DNA of 64,000 bases from Rhyzopertha dominica (GCA_025024175.1 QCXZ01000064.1:63261325-63325324), one strand, 5' to 3'. Shown: positions 22,554 through 35,264, counted from the first letter of the stretch. Made by a program: numbers and translations. Notes: generated from the letters alone by a model not told the origin.

Positions 22554-24351
22554 TAAAATTTTTTCGTCTCCGATTCAGCTGAATACTAGTATACTTACTG
22601 ATTTGGACCTCCTGAAATTCGGAATGGCCTCAGTTGGACGCTAGCTACAACGGTTCGCTCGAAAAGTGTCCTTATTTAGGCCGCCCGCAGTCCTAGCTCA
22701 TTTTAGAGCACATTTTTGAATTCTGCAGTTCAAAATACATCTGTACGTCGATTTTGAGCTAAATCTATTTTTTGTCAAAAATCACAAAACATCCAAGGCT
22801 AACCCCCTTGTTCTTTTTTTGACCTTAAAATCTTTTCGTCTCCGATTCAGCTGAATACAAGTATACTTACTGATTTGGACCTCCTGAATTTCGGAATGGC
22901 CTCAGTTGGTCGCTAGCTACAACGGTTCGCTCGAAAAGTGTCCTTATTTAGGCCGCCCGCAGTCCTAGCTCAATTTAGAGCACATTTTTGAATTCTGCAG
23001 TTCAAAATACATCTGTACGTCGATTTTGAACTAAATCTATTTTTTTGTCAAAAATCACAAAACNTCCAAGGCTAACCCCTTTGTTCTTTTTTGACCTTAA
23101 AATTTTTTCGTCTCCGATTCAGCTGAATACAAGTATACTTACTGATTTGGGCCTCCTGAATTTCGGAATGGCCTCAGTTGGTCGCTAGCTACAACGGTTC
23201 GCTCGGAAAGTGTATTTATTTAGGCCGCCCGCAGTCCTAGCTCATTTTAGAGCACATTTTTGAATTCTGCAGTTCAAAATACATCTGTACGTCGATTTTG
23301 AGCTAAATCTATTTTTTTGTCAAAAATCACAAAACGTCCAAGGCTAACCCCTTTGTTCTTTTTTGACCTTAAAATTTTTTCGTCTCCGATTCAGCTGAAT
23401 ACAAGTATACTTACTGATTTGGGCCTCCTGAATTTCGGAATGGCCTCAGTTGGTCGCTAGCTACAACGGTTCGCTCGGAAAGTGTATTTATTTAGGCCGC
23501 CCGCAGTCCTAGCTCATTTTAGAGCACATTTTTGAATTCTGCAGTTCAAAATACATCTGTACGTCGATTTTGAACTAAATCTATTTTTTGTCAAAAATCA
23601 CAAAACATCCAAGGCTAACCCCTTTGTTCTTTTTTGACCTTAAAATTTTTTCGTCTCCGATTCAGCTGAATACAAGTATACTTACTGATTTGGACCTCCT
23701 GAATTTCGGAATGGCCTCAGTTGGTCGCTAGCTACAACGGTTCGCTCGGAAAGTGTCCTTATTTAGGCCGCCCGCAGTCCTAGCTCATTTTAGAGCACAT
23801 TTTTGAATTCTGCAGTTCAAAATACATCTGTACGTCGATTTTGAACTAAATCTATTTTTTGTCAAAAATCACAAAACATCCAAGGCTAACCCCTTTGTTC
23901 TTTTTTGACCTTAAAATTTTTTCGTCTCCGATTCAGCTGAATACAAGTATACTTACTGATTTGGACCTCCTGAATTTCGGAATGGCCTCAGTTGGTCGCT
24001 AGCTACAACGGTTCGCTCGGAAAGTGTATTTATTTAGGCCGCCCGCAGTCCTAGCTCATTTTAGAGCACTTTTTTGAATTCTGCAGTTCAAAATACATCT
24101 GTACGTCGATTTTGAGCTAAATCTATTTTTTGTCAAAAATCATAAAACATCCAAGGCTAACCCCTTTGTTCTTTTTTGACCTTAAAATTTTTTCGTCTCC
24201 GATTCAGCTGAATACAAGTATACTTACTGATTTGGGCCTCCTGAATTTCGGAATGTCCTCAGTTGGTCGCTAGCTACAACGGTTCGCTCGGAAAGTGTAT
24301 TTATTTAGGCCGCCCGCAGTCCTAGCTCATTTTAGAGCACATTTTTGAATT
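22554..24351. repeat. Satellite-like tandem array, about 6.6 copies of a 271-272 bp unit
   Basis: The unit marker TTCGTCTCCGATTCAGC recurs at 22563, 22835, 23107, 23379, 23650, 23921 and 24192, spacings of 272, 272, 272, 271, 271 and 271. Copies differ at few positions. Two linked variants alternate: GGACCTCC or GGGCCTCC, and GTCCTT or GTATTT downstream. Copies 3 and 4 share both variants. The last copy stops after about 160 bp, where mariner sequence begins. There is an ambiguous base at 23064. No open frame spans the unit. Confidence 0.95.
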
Positions 24352-24359
24352 CATATCTA

Positions 24360-25130
24360 GTCCCACGTGGATATTCTTTCTACTTCGGAAATAAGAAGTA
24401 ATCGCTGGGAGTTAGGTCTGGTGAATAGGCAGGGTATTCGTGCAATTCAAAGCTTGCGTCGTGAATAGCATTCATTGCAATATGGCTTTCGTTTACAGGA
24501 GCGTTGTCCTGATGGAACAAAATTCCTTTCCTCAGTTTTCCCCGTCTGTTTTCTTTGATGCGCTCGTGCAATTTGGAATTTAAGTTGGCATAGTAAAAAC
24601 CTGTTATTGTGTGTTCACGTTCCAAAAAATCAACCATTAAAATTGCATCCGTATCCCAAAACATTGTGGCCATAATTTTACCAGCAGAGGACACAGCTCG
24701 AAATTTGCGTGGTGCCACTCCATACTCTGTTGTTTTGACTCTGGGTCAAAGTGGTGGACCCATGTTTCATCAACAGTTACAAATCGAGAAAGAAACTCAC
24801 CGGGTCTGCTGAAAACTTTGCCAAGCTGGCTTCAGAATGCAGGACTCTCGAACGTTTGTGATCGGGCGTCAACATTCTAGGGACACAACGTGCAGATAAC
24901 TTTTTAAGACTTAAAATATCTGTTAATATTTTTTCTATTGTGCCATATGAAAAGCCTGTGGTTTCAGCTATCCGACAAATGGTCATTCGCCTATCTGCCA
25001 TTACCATGTCATGTACACGATTAACATTTTCCTGAATAGTGACAGTTACTGGTCGTCCGGCACCCTTTGCATGTACACACGTTTGTCTTCCTAATTCAAA
25101 TTCTCGTTTTTACCACAGACTGACAAATAT
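24360..25130 (-). pseudogene. Mariner transposase fragment (DD34D), truncated at both ends
   Basis: On the minus strand a segment near 24777-25075 reads GRPVTVTIQENVN, then RRMTICRIAETTGFSYGTIE (the second HTH). Next is TVDETWVHHF (first catalytic Asp, 24740-24790). The segment at 24380-24718 has FHQDNAPV and YSPDLTPSDYFLF, with 34 residues between the second and third Asp, giving DD34D. Frames change between segments. The N-terminal HTH and the C-terminus after FLFPK are missing, and no inverted repeats are visible. The left side ends at the satellite. Confidence 0.88.
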
Positions 25131-26999
25131 GCAAGCAAAATTCTCCATCAAATTTAATTAGTTCATCTAGTCAGTTAGTTTTTATATAACTAAATTACTT
25201 ATATAGATTTTATAACAACATGTAGATATATATTGTAATTCATAATTTATTTGAGGGCTTGACACCTAATATTCGGAAAGAAAGAACGGTGTTAATGGTT
25301 TTGGAAATTACCTTTTCGGGGAATAAAGATCTTTTCACCCACATGAATTGGCGCATTCGGAAGCAGGTGTGAAATATTCCGGGAAAGTTGTGATTTATAA
25401 AGCTCCGGCTTCAATAGGAACAGCGAGTTTCTCATAAGTTGTTTTAGTTTGAGCATGCTTCTGTTCGTTTAAGGATTTATCGATTCTACCACTTCAAAAT
25501 GTACTTCTCATGCAATGTTAACTGAAAACCAAGCTTTCTATACAATTTACTTATAAGTGTTAATATAGTTTATTCTACTGTTGTCTCACTAGGAAACAAA
25601 CCCTTTAAAATGATTAAGATTCGCTCAAAACGCTATACTTTCATTGAAATAGGATTAATTAGACAAAAGACCAGAAACTGCAATGGGTGAACGATATATA
25701 TTTTGTTGGAATAACAGAAAATCTCCCATTTTATTGCCTGAGAGAATATTTTAGTGAAAACAGAAGAACATTATTTTAACAGTAAGAACAGTAGATTTTG
25801 TGTCTATGACGCTTTTAATAGTACTATTATGGATGTTCGGGGATTTTACAATAAATACAATGTACTTACTGTCGATATTCCTAGGATGGGCATTGCCCAC
25901 TATTGCTTTCCCCTAGCCCTGATAATAGTAATAGTATTCCTGGCTCATATAATCAGCTAAAGAAATAAGCGTTTGCCATTTCCTCCTTGTTCAGGTCTAC
26001 ATAATCATCAAACAATTATTTTCAAGTATGAACCTTGATTTACCCAAACATTCTAAGGAGGTGCCAAATCAATCTTTACATTAGTGTTTGCCAGTCATAG
26101 TCACGACTTAATTTGATGGATTTATTATATAATAATATCGTTAACAAGCATGACATCAAGTTTTTTCGACATACCTATAGTTTACCTGAGACTCAAAACT
26201 TTGAGTAAAGTTTGTTAGGGAGCGTCGTGGAATGAAAGAAGAGGTAATGTTAATTTTAAAGCACCTGACTCTCAAAAAAAAATTATTTTTTGTATTGTCG
26301 ATATTTGCCTTCGTCTACTAATGAGCTTTCCGACCACTGATTTAGGTCATAGGCGTTATAGTTCGGACATGACAGCAGCTACAGTGAAGTATAATTTTAT
26401 GTGAAACATCTCCAAAAACGCCCCTCGAAAATTGAGAACATCCGATATGCTGATGTTATTACTGACGCGCCCAATTTAAAAACGCTCGCTAATATCGTCA
26501 CCCTGTAATCGCGCGTAATAGATAATTCAGCAGGAGGTTGTTTGCGACCCTTTTCCGCTCGTTTCCGACGTTTAAATAGCCGGGAAGCGAAACCAATATA
26601 ACGGGCGCACGAGTAGAAAGCACCGGTTCCGCTCCTTTCGCCGACGATTCTGGTTAATTGGAGACCGAATTATTAAACGTGAAGGGATGACGCGTATGCA
26701 GCGAGGATGATTACTCCATATCCGTATGGTGGTGGTTAATTGAGAATTATTAGATGTTAGTCTTAATATGAAACGTCCACGTGCGTGGTTTTGCTTAATA
26801 CTTTTGCACGATCTACTAAGATCAAAAGTATCTAGTGATGTTCTTTTTAATGGCTACCCAGCTTTATACTGATTATTTTCAAACTGTTTCGCTAAAGTAA
26901 CGCCTAAAATCACAGAATATTTCCTATATCTGGATGTAAAGCTGTTGAAGTTGCCATAAAAATCAAACTACATTAATACAGATTTATTTTCAGATAATT
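25131..26999. other. Calx intron segment with a CpG-rich patch
   Basis: No gene recognised. About 26440-26710 is rich in CpG and GC relative to its surroundings and is a candidate conserved non-coding or regulatory element; this rests only on composition. Confidence 0.4.
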
Positions 27000-27310
27000 A
27001 ATTGGTTGTTGAGTACTTAACGAACTACGGTGAGTATGGTTTTAAATCTATTATAAATAGGGCAGCAAATTATCTTGCAAACAATTTACGGCCTCTTGTG
27101 AACAACAATACGTATATAAAACGGCATAACAGACAAGAAACAAAACGCAAACCTTGGATTACAGTTGGGCTAATTAATTTTATTTACAAAAGGGAAAGAT
27201 TGTACAAAAACTGTAAAGATAATCCTAACAGTATAGAAATTAAATTGCAGTATACTAAAATTACCTAAACACCTTATTACGTACAGCAAAAGTTCTCAAA
27301 TTCGAAAAGA
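27000..27310 (+). mobile_element. LINE fragment (region between endonuclease and reverse transcriptase)
   Basis: The open frame includes RKPWITVGLINFIYKRERLY followed by KNCKDNPNS. The KPWIT-x-G-x(3)-I-x(3)-R-x(2)-LY pattern is typical of the linker before the RT domain of jockey/CR1-type LINEs. The RT itself is absent, so this is a short fragment. Confidence 0.65.
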
Positions 27311-28193
27311 TAACACTCATTTTCACATTTAAAAACATTTTAGGCTCTAAAATAATGAAAATGCATTAACTTTTGTGGCTTATTCAGTTAAATATGTAAA
27401 CAAAATCATTCATTATTAAAAGATATGTTATGTTATTGAAGTACCTACATAGATATTTTTATGTTTCCGATGTAAAACAAACATTTTCTGAATAAAGAAA
27501 TGAAACTTAATTCATATTTCACTTTCTAATACATAGTCATCGTGTAACCCAATGAAAATCGCAAACTCATTGTTACAAAAGCACCATTCTGCAGCTTAGT
27601 AGAGAATTATGATTTATGCAAAACAGTTGGCTACCACTGAATGGGATGTCCCGCTTTCATTTCAGTACAGGTTTGATATATTGAATCAATCTTTTTACTG
27701 CGAGGTCCTCCGTTATTTTTATATAGCCTCGATTTTGCAGTGGTGGAAACCCTTTCGGCAAGAAACAACGGAAAAAATAACTCAAGTGCCAGGCGAGGCA
27801 ATTTCGTTATCGCAGGTCTGATTGCAGCATCCCAGAAAAATGGAGGTTTCGCGCATTACCATAGCCAGTGGCGCTCCTGATATGAGTGTTGATTAACAGC
27901 AAGAATTGTGAGCCAAATAATTTTCGTTGCAAATAGTTGATGAAAAGAAAGGTGTTAACTTGACTTTTCCGCGTTTTCTTTTTCTAGATGTGTGGTCATT
28001 TCAAAACAAGGATAATGGATCTGTGCTTTTTTCCTATCCTAAGTAGCTTATCAAATGAAATAAAAATGTTCAGCCAATTCTAATTAACATTACATGAATG
28101 AACCGTTTTTGATTTTCTTGACATGCAAAAGAATAAAAAAATGTTTTTGTTTTGTTAATGGCTCTACAGATAAGTCTGTTATAGTTACTACAG
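27311..28193. other. Calx intron segment, nothing recognised
   Basis: AT-rich sequence with no supported feature. Confidence 0.4.
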
Positions 28194-28385
28194 CATTGTG
28201 AGAAATGGTTATAGCAAAAATAGTATTTGGTCCATTTTAATTAAAGTGCTCGTTCAGCCAGAACAAGGTAAATTACAGTTGAGTTTGTCTGAACATGATA
28301 TTTTAGTTCCTGATATTACGCATAATAATTTAGAATTTACTAAAGATAAAGTATATTCAGAAGATGAAAGTGTTTACAAATGTTT
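28194..28385 (+). mobile_element. Short Penelope-like element fragment
   Basis: The translation VRNGYSKNSIWSI, then HDILVPDITHNN and TKDKVYSEDESVYK matches the linker between RT and GIY-YIG domains in the element at 49960-51800. About 75 nt of that linker are deleted. It ends just before the GIY-YIG motif. Confidence 0.8.
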
Positions 28386-30067
28386 ACAAACGTCTAATAA
28401 AAGAAATGCAATCAAGCACAACATTTTGTCGAGGATTAATATTTAATTGTGAAAACAATAGTTAAAAACTTGTTAGCTTTACACCATTTTTACAAAATGT
28501 AGAACGTTCATTAAGCTGGTGGTTACGCCACTGCCAGAAAAAGGCTTCAGTTTACTACCTAGCGGAGCGATGCAACCGTAGCAGGATAGAGGCACACGCT
28601 CAGGGTATTAAACGACAAAATAAAAAATTGCGAACAATAAAAGGAGATATCAGAGCAACGAGATTGGCAGAAAAGTTGGCAACCTGCAGCCACTTGCGGA
28701 ACAGGGAACATAACAGCTTAGACGGCTCGTTTTTGTAGCTACATTCAACCCTGTAAAAACGGGGAATTCAAACCAGTAGCGTCAATCTCATTTGTTGTTG
28801 TGTTTCATCCATCTGGTGTGGGAATATTGAATGTTTTTTAATTGTCTGCTGAAAGAGATTCTAAAATATGTTTACGGTCTCTCTTCATGTATCAAAAAAG
28901 CACTAGCAGTACGATAAAATATTAAAAACCTTTGGGGAGACATACAATACAATAAAATCAAAAGTGTGGGATTTGATTAAAAGACAAAATAAAAAATGCT
29001 AGCAACAGAAATGTCTGGGAATAAACGGCACGAATATAATAAATGGAAGAAAGAGGATAATAGAATAGGTACCATCTGAACGACAAACGAGATGAATGAG
29101 AGAAAAGTTAAGTTACAACATATTATTGTGTGATATTATGTGATAAATTCAAAATACTGATTTAATTACACATGCCACTTTTAACGTTTATCCTTTTTAG
29201 AAGCTTTTTGGTATCGTGTAAATCATAGACGTAATGCACATTGCGTATAAATAATTTATATAGCATTATGGGGTGGCGATAAATCAGTTGACAGTTTTGT
29301 ATATTGTGTACAACGTTATCAGAAACAATATCCCAGTATGACATAACAAACATAATTAATTGAGATCGATTCACCTTCCTAGTTTACAAATTATTCATAC
29401 ACAATGTACGTATCAAACTAATCAATAATTATGTCCCAGAAATTACATAAATAAATGGGAAAACTTTGAAGAGAACTAACGAAGCTTGAAGTAACTTTTG
29501 TTTCCAGGTTATTAGTTTCCTGATCAAGTTCATTAATTCTGTGTCTTTAGATAGTCGAATCTCATCGTCAGATCATCGATTTCCTTATCAAGGATTATAT
29601 TTCGGGTTCATGTCTGCAAGTTTGCAATTCACAACAAAAAAACCTCCTTCCTCTGGAACTACATCTTGAATAAGGTGTCATTTAAAGTAATTAAAGTCTG
29701 AAGTCGCTCGGTATCGATTTTGAGGTAATATGTCTTCGCCACACGTCTATGATGATGGAAGTTTTACGACCAATACGTCGGCAACCCTTCCAACCTCAAT
29801 CTCGGCAAGCTCTACCTCGCCACTAAATTGTAATTTATGTGGGAACCACAGAGGCGCAAAGATATGTCAAGCAACCCCCAGTTTTATCAATGATGAATAG
29901 TCCCAGCGCAAAAACCCCATTCACCGGGGACGACGCACACATCAAAATATATAATACTTACATTAACATGCAGTGCGGCAGAAGGGTGCAGACACAGAGA
30001 GATAGAGGCGTAGATAAAGAGAAAGAGTATGTTGAAAACAGCCAAGGGAGACCTATTTAGTTCTTAC
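28386..30067. other. Calx intron segment, nothing recognised
   Basis: No supported coding remnant. The last 200 bp before the exon are moderately GC-rich. Confidence 0.4.
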
Positions 30068-30159
30068 CACCAGACATCTGAGGNTCACCCNGCTGGACGT
30101 AGAAGAGCACGTCCTTNTCGNAGCTGTCCTCCTCGACTATGGTTAGGGGTATCACTTTC
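30068..30159 (-). CDS. Calx: Calx 92 bp exon (part of CBD2)
   Basis: Reads KVIPLTIVEEDS, then KDVLFYVQ and PQMSGG, in phase with both neighbours (one base completes a Glu on entry, one G carried out). This matches the strand after the CBD2 core in NCX proteins. Four ambiguous bases occur here (30084, 30091, 30117 and 30121), two at second and two at third codon positions. The exon lies 27.5 kb from the upstream exon and 12.1 kb from the downstream one. Confidence 0.88.
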
Positions 30160-33100
30160 CTGTAACAGATAGAGGACGCACGTTATCCTGGGATATGTAT
30201 ATCGCTGCGTCGTTCAATTTAAATATTTATTGGGGTTTTATGGGAGACAGGGGGCATACATATGCATCATGGATAGGAACGGGAGTGATTCAGTGAAAAA
30301 AACGTAAAAATGGGTCAAACACGCATGGAATAAAAATCCAATTTGATGGTTTCTGTTTTCATGACGTTAAATATCCCACCTCATTTTTCGTATTCGACAC
30401 AGATAGCCACAAAATGCATTGCTATTTTAAAGCATTGTTGCTAAATTTGATACAGCACAAGAGATTAAGTAGGTTCACAAGTAAGTAAAGTTATTTATAA
30501 TAGGTAATAAACGTACTAGCATATATCATAAAAAGCTAATTACAGAGTGGTTGTTACTTCCTATAGCACAACTGCAATAGAGTGGATGATATTAAGCAAA
30601 ATAATTCCTGGAGAAGAGTCATCTTATTTTAATAACAACAATTCACTCAAAAATATCTTTCGTCCCCATTAAACCAAAGTAAAATTATACATGGATTGTA
30701 CTGCACAGCAATGTAACCAACAAAACTCCAACTTCAAACAAAGCTTGAAAAGATTGACGAAACTAAAGTATTGATTCAATGAAATTGATAACGAAAAATC
30801 AAATTTGAATAATAAGAGAATACGAGTACATATTTATAAGCGGCTTAATAGGACTAAGACTAAGCCATAATCGAGATCTTTAAGCACGTGCTGCTGCTTT
30901 CTCTAATGAGATTATAAAGTTTTCCTCTGAAACCGTTTTGCATTCAACATAGCGGACTTCCTTCCGGAATATTACAAAACGAATATTGTACGAGATCAAC
31001 CCGGAAATTAAGTGCAATCTGGATTTCAATAAAGCACAATTTACGTCGGAAAAAAGCTTTCTTAATCTCCNGTTTTATAGGCTTGAGAAAAAGAAATTCA
31101 CAAGTACGAATGACATCGTCGCACTCGTAATTACAAGAAAAAGTGGGACAAGAATTAGTCGAATTCTGCAGGAAGGAAAGTGTTAAAAAGCAAGAAATTC
31201 AGGATCAGTTGTAAAACCTGAAAGAAAACTTGGGATAAGGGCAGCAGTGACACGACTTTGTGCTTTCGTTAACAGTTTATCGACCATAATTAAATAAATA
31301 TGTGAGGGTACATAAGGTAAATAATGAAGACATGATAAAGAAAAGTTCTTGTTTTAACTTCCATTATTATTTGAGGGCCTACTATTGTAAAATATTCCTC
31401 TCTCCAACAAAGAAACATATATAAAACAAAAGCATTTCGGGTTCATATGTTCATGTTACAATGAACGAAACCAAATTGGCTAAAATAGTTTTTATTTTAG
31501 AGATTTTCTAGTTGTATTACTTGATGTAATAAAGTGAAAACATCGCTAACTATCTAATATATGGAAACGAAACCTGTTTAAATAATGGCAAAGACGTATA
31601 GTAATTTGCAGCAATTAACTAAAGTGCTGGACAAAAAGAAATAACAACGAGGGCATTCATATTTACGAGTTTACAGAGGAAGGGAGTGCAGCAATGTACA
31701 TTCTAATTAATTTTCAGGAATACATCAAGCTAGGGGGTAGCTTTTTGCGCCGCTACAAAGAAAGGCGAAATTAAATCTGCTGATGGCGAGGGTATTTAAT
31801 TTATACGTTATAAGCTGCTGTAGCAGCTTAATAAAGATACGTTATGAAGCTTAGCAGTTTACTGTGATGTATTAACTTAATAACAGTCACCATTACGGCT
31901 TCTAACTGCATTTAAAGTATCGTATATAAAAGTTGTAGAGTCAGACAATGTGATTTTTTAAGTATTCTAGCGATTTAACTACTATGAAACGCCTAGTTTG
32001 CCTAATGTATTTAAGATTACAACTGCTATATTGTATTTGATATATGTTTGCTTTGTCTTTTTCATACACCTTATCCTTCGGTATACCTAAAAGGTTTTTG
32101 GTTGCATTGTTGGCAGTGAATGTCAGTTTTAAACGAAAAAGTTTTAAGATGCGTTGTAATCCTTTGGTAAGCCCGAATTCAAATGAAATTTATATCTAAA
32201 GTAGCTGATAAAGACAAAGTGGTTGCATCTACAATCTGTTTTGTGTTCTGAATCTTCCTACTGTTTTACTACATTCTGTATATATTTGAATCCTCTATAT
32301 CTTATTCTTGCTTTATCCATAAATGATGGTGGCTATGAAGACTACTACCCCTAGCNACACAATCAATAATAATTATCGATTACTATCACACTCCTGGTGC
32401 CTATCAATTTCCACGGAACTCCAGTCATCCATTAACGTTACGGACGCGGCGTCAAAACGATGGAGATATATCAGAATAGAGATCGCTGTACGCGGCTGAA
32501 TAGGGGCACTCCGGTAAGTATACTCCACGTGAATGCCCCAGGTCGAACCCTATCAAGATAACTGGAGTGGTTCTGGAGATATTTATCAGAAGAGAAAAGC
32601 CGCGGTGAATTTCAAGAGCGCTTTACAGTGGGGCTGTCGATTGCAAAAGCGATCCGGTGCCAGGCAATCAAATACCGAGGCTCCGGTGTTCAGGAGGAAG
32701 CTTTTCCACAGGTGGTGCGATGGAGCAATGAAAAATTGCAGTTTGGGCTTTATAAATTACTACATTCTTGTCCATTGCATCAAACTAACCCGATTTGAGA
32801 ATTTTTTACGCATAAACTGACTGAACTATCAGCCAGGAGCGCCAGCTTTTAGAAAACCTCGTGGGTGCTCATGCTAACATAATCGTGAAAATAGTATCTA
32901 TGAATCGGTCCAATAGAGCTCAATAGGTAAGAGGAAAAAAAATAAGTACAAAAATGCTAGATTTGTCCTAGTGCCTTTGTTGGTACCAGCATTAGTCATC
33001 GACAAACTTTTTTATGAAAGAAACTGTCAATTCACTACAGAACGAGAAGTAGAATGTGGAGNACTCTTTTTTGAAACCAAAGATATACTAAAAAATTATA

Positions 33101-33479
33101 AAATAATAATGTATTGGTAACGGAAACCAACGTCATCGGGGAGGTATATAAACTACGTCTCAAATCATTCGACACAAGTTAAAATAAACTTCGTAAAACA
33201 GATGAAACATAGAATTATTAAAATAAAATATTCACAATTTATTGAAAAAAATTTAAAAAATTAGAAAATTTACTAATACACAATTCATACCCGAGAGCGT
33301 TGATAAATAAAATCGTCTATTCTACTACTGACTTATCAACACTTCATGTAACGCAAACACAGCTAACGGTAGTATGCAGAGTGACGTAGGGCAGAGGGTA
33401 AATCATGATCCTATGGTTGACAAAAACCTACAAACAGTAGATCATAGAATGTATGTATCCCTACCAAACATTACTGGAT
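30160..33479. other. Calx 27.5 kb intron, first part, nothing recognised
   Basis: Mostly AT-rich. Around 32390-32720 is a moderately GC-rich patch without a recognised domain. Ambiguous bases lie at 31071 and 32356. Confidence 0.4.
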
Positions 33480-33930
33480 TGACAACAAAATTATTCAGAA
33501 CGTTTAAAAAATGAAAACATAAAAATTACAATTGAGAATAAGAAGCATGGCTCAACCCTACTCGCAGCACTAAAATCAAAAATACCTGCAAAATATCATG
33601 CAAATGTTCTATAACATATGTTTGGAATGTGAGGATTGTGAAGGACAGGTATCACAATGGATGGTTAATAGATTGGCCGTCTACAAAAGTGATATAACTA
33701 AACAAAGGGATAGATGCTCACTTACTGAACACATGGACATCATATTAAGTGGGATAATGTGAAAATTTAGGATAAGGAAAGTAATACAAACAAGAGATTA
33801 ATACTTGAAATGGTTCACATAGATCAAAATTCCAATATAATAAATAAAAAAATCAGATATTAAAAAACTGAGCAACATTTCCACGTACTTGCTTTCACAA
33901 GAAATTCTAAAACAAGGCTGGGTGGGCTTG
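33480..33930 (+). mobile_element. Penelope-like GIY-YIG endonuclease remnant, second family
   Basis: On the plus strand, in several frames, I read CEDCEGQ, then VNRLAVYKSDITKQRDRCSL followed by TEHM, then HHIKWDNVKI and NKRLILEMVHI. The order and the H-x-I-x-W-x-x-VKI and KRLILE-type motifs match the C-terminal GIY-YIG region of Penelope-like elements. Its residues differ strongly from the 49960-51800 family. Many stops and frameshifts are present. Confidence 0.6.
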
Positions 33931-33939
33931 AATCATCTG

Positions 33940-34121
33940 ACAGCACTGTAGACGCTCTAATTTGATAAATTTGACAAAGAGTTCTTTTTTATATCTGTGT
34001 TAAGTCAGTTTGAATTTATGGTACATGTGTTGAAGCCTATTTGGTCGTGGGTGCTCCGCACCCACAATTTACTTCTCGTGGGTGCTGGAGCACCCGAGCA
34101 CCCATGGAGTCGGCGCCCCTG
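33940..34121 (-). mobile_element. Possible hAT-type transposon terminus
   Basis: Read on the minus strand from 34121 inward, the sequence begins CAGGGGCGCCGACTCC. This resembles ends of hAT elements (CAGGGGCG). Repeated GGGTGC/GCACCC motifs follow, including a perfect 8 bp hairpin at 34047-34065 (GTGGGTGC, loop TCC). The partner terminus and any transposase were not found. Confidence 0.4.
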
Positions 34122-34839
34122 CTATCAGCACCCTATATATAGCTAAGTGATGTCCCAATGGTAGACTTTTATAATTTGACAGTTTTTCCACCATCGTCAG
34201 GTCTGCGTCAGCTTGATATGTGCAAGGATTATGACATGACCCTAGTATTTTTCAAAACGAGTTTTCAACACGTTTTAAACAGGACACGCTCCTCATGGGA
34301 AGCGTCAGCAAAAAGATGATGTACCTACTGTGACCTGCATTTTACATTGTACCTACTCCTCTTTAATAAGTATTTATGTAATGGGGAAGCTTATTATATT
34401 AGGAGCTAGCAAACAAGACGATAATTTCCTCGTTTACGTAGGATTATAGTTCATATACATAAAATGTAAGCAGATTTCGTAGACAATATACTTGAAGTAG
34501 GTACATGAAATTTACATGTGGTTTAAGGACTAACCACTAATACTGAATGTTCCGACATTATTACTTCAGGACCCTATCAGTTTTTGTGTAGACTGGTGTG
34601 TTATTTAAAAAGTATTACACGCCTTTATGATAACTATACCACCGAGTTTTGAAACTACCACCACGCATTACCCTATTTTTTACTAAATTTTTCAAATAGT
34701 AACACTTTTGATATAATTTACTATGGCGCCAATACGTCCTTTATCATTTATATTAGCATTGCACAGCTTTCTTTGTATTCTAGCTTCATATCATTTTAAG
34801 TATTGGATTCACAGTTTTCATATCGCATCCATTATTAAA
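34122..34839. other. Calx intron segment, nothing recognised
   Basis: AT-rich sequence with no supported feature. Confidence 0.4.
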
Positions 34840-35240
34840 GGCTAACTGTTTGACGGTTCTAAATTCTCTTTCAAACCTTTCCTTTTCAATTTGTATATTT
34901 ACCAGTTCGTTTATTAAACTGTAGAACTCGAAATGCTTAATTTGTAATGATTGCTTGGAGCGATGTGTCGTTTTTTTTTCAGAAACGAGTAAATCCAGAA
35001 AATTAATAACTTTTCCTTTTCTTTCCTTAGTGTAGGTGGAATTTTTTGGTGCCTATCAGTTCCCGTTCAAATACAATCTTCAGCATATTAGGTTCAGCAT
35101 AATAATTCTTCAAAATATCATTTTTGGTTATTATAGGTGTTTTTTCAAAATTCGACATGAAAATTACTGCCAAGATTGGAGTCAAAGGCGAACTTGTACC
35201 GCCCCTAAATAAGCTTATAGCAATTCTCAAGAATACAATA
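34840..35240 (-). mobile_element. Reverse transcriptase fragment of Penelope-like type, minus strand
   Basis: The minus-strand frame contains SSPLTPILAVIFMSNFEK, resembling the SPLSP-x-LA-x-x-FM-x-x-FE motif of Penelope-like RTs. Flanking sequence is too decayed to place. It lies head-to-head with a plus-strand fragment of the same kind at 35265-35560. Confidence 0.5.
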
Positions 35241-35264
35241 AATGCCTCCTATCAAACACCGCAA

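Noticed and set aside
22532..22556. AGTTC pentamer run as another telomere-type repeat
   Set aside because: The unit is TTCAG, not TCAGG or TTAGG; probably a simple repeat at the satellite border.
22554..24351. Satellite unit as a coding tandem repeat
   Set aside because: The 271-272 bp unit is not a consistent multiple of three and no frame stays open across units.
32533..32820. 95-codon plus-strand ORF
   Set aside because: No domain or splice context; not supported beyond being open.
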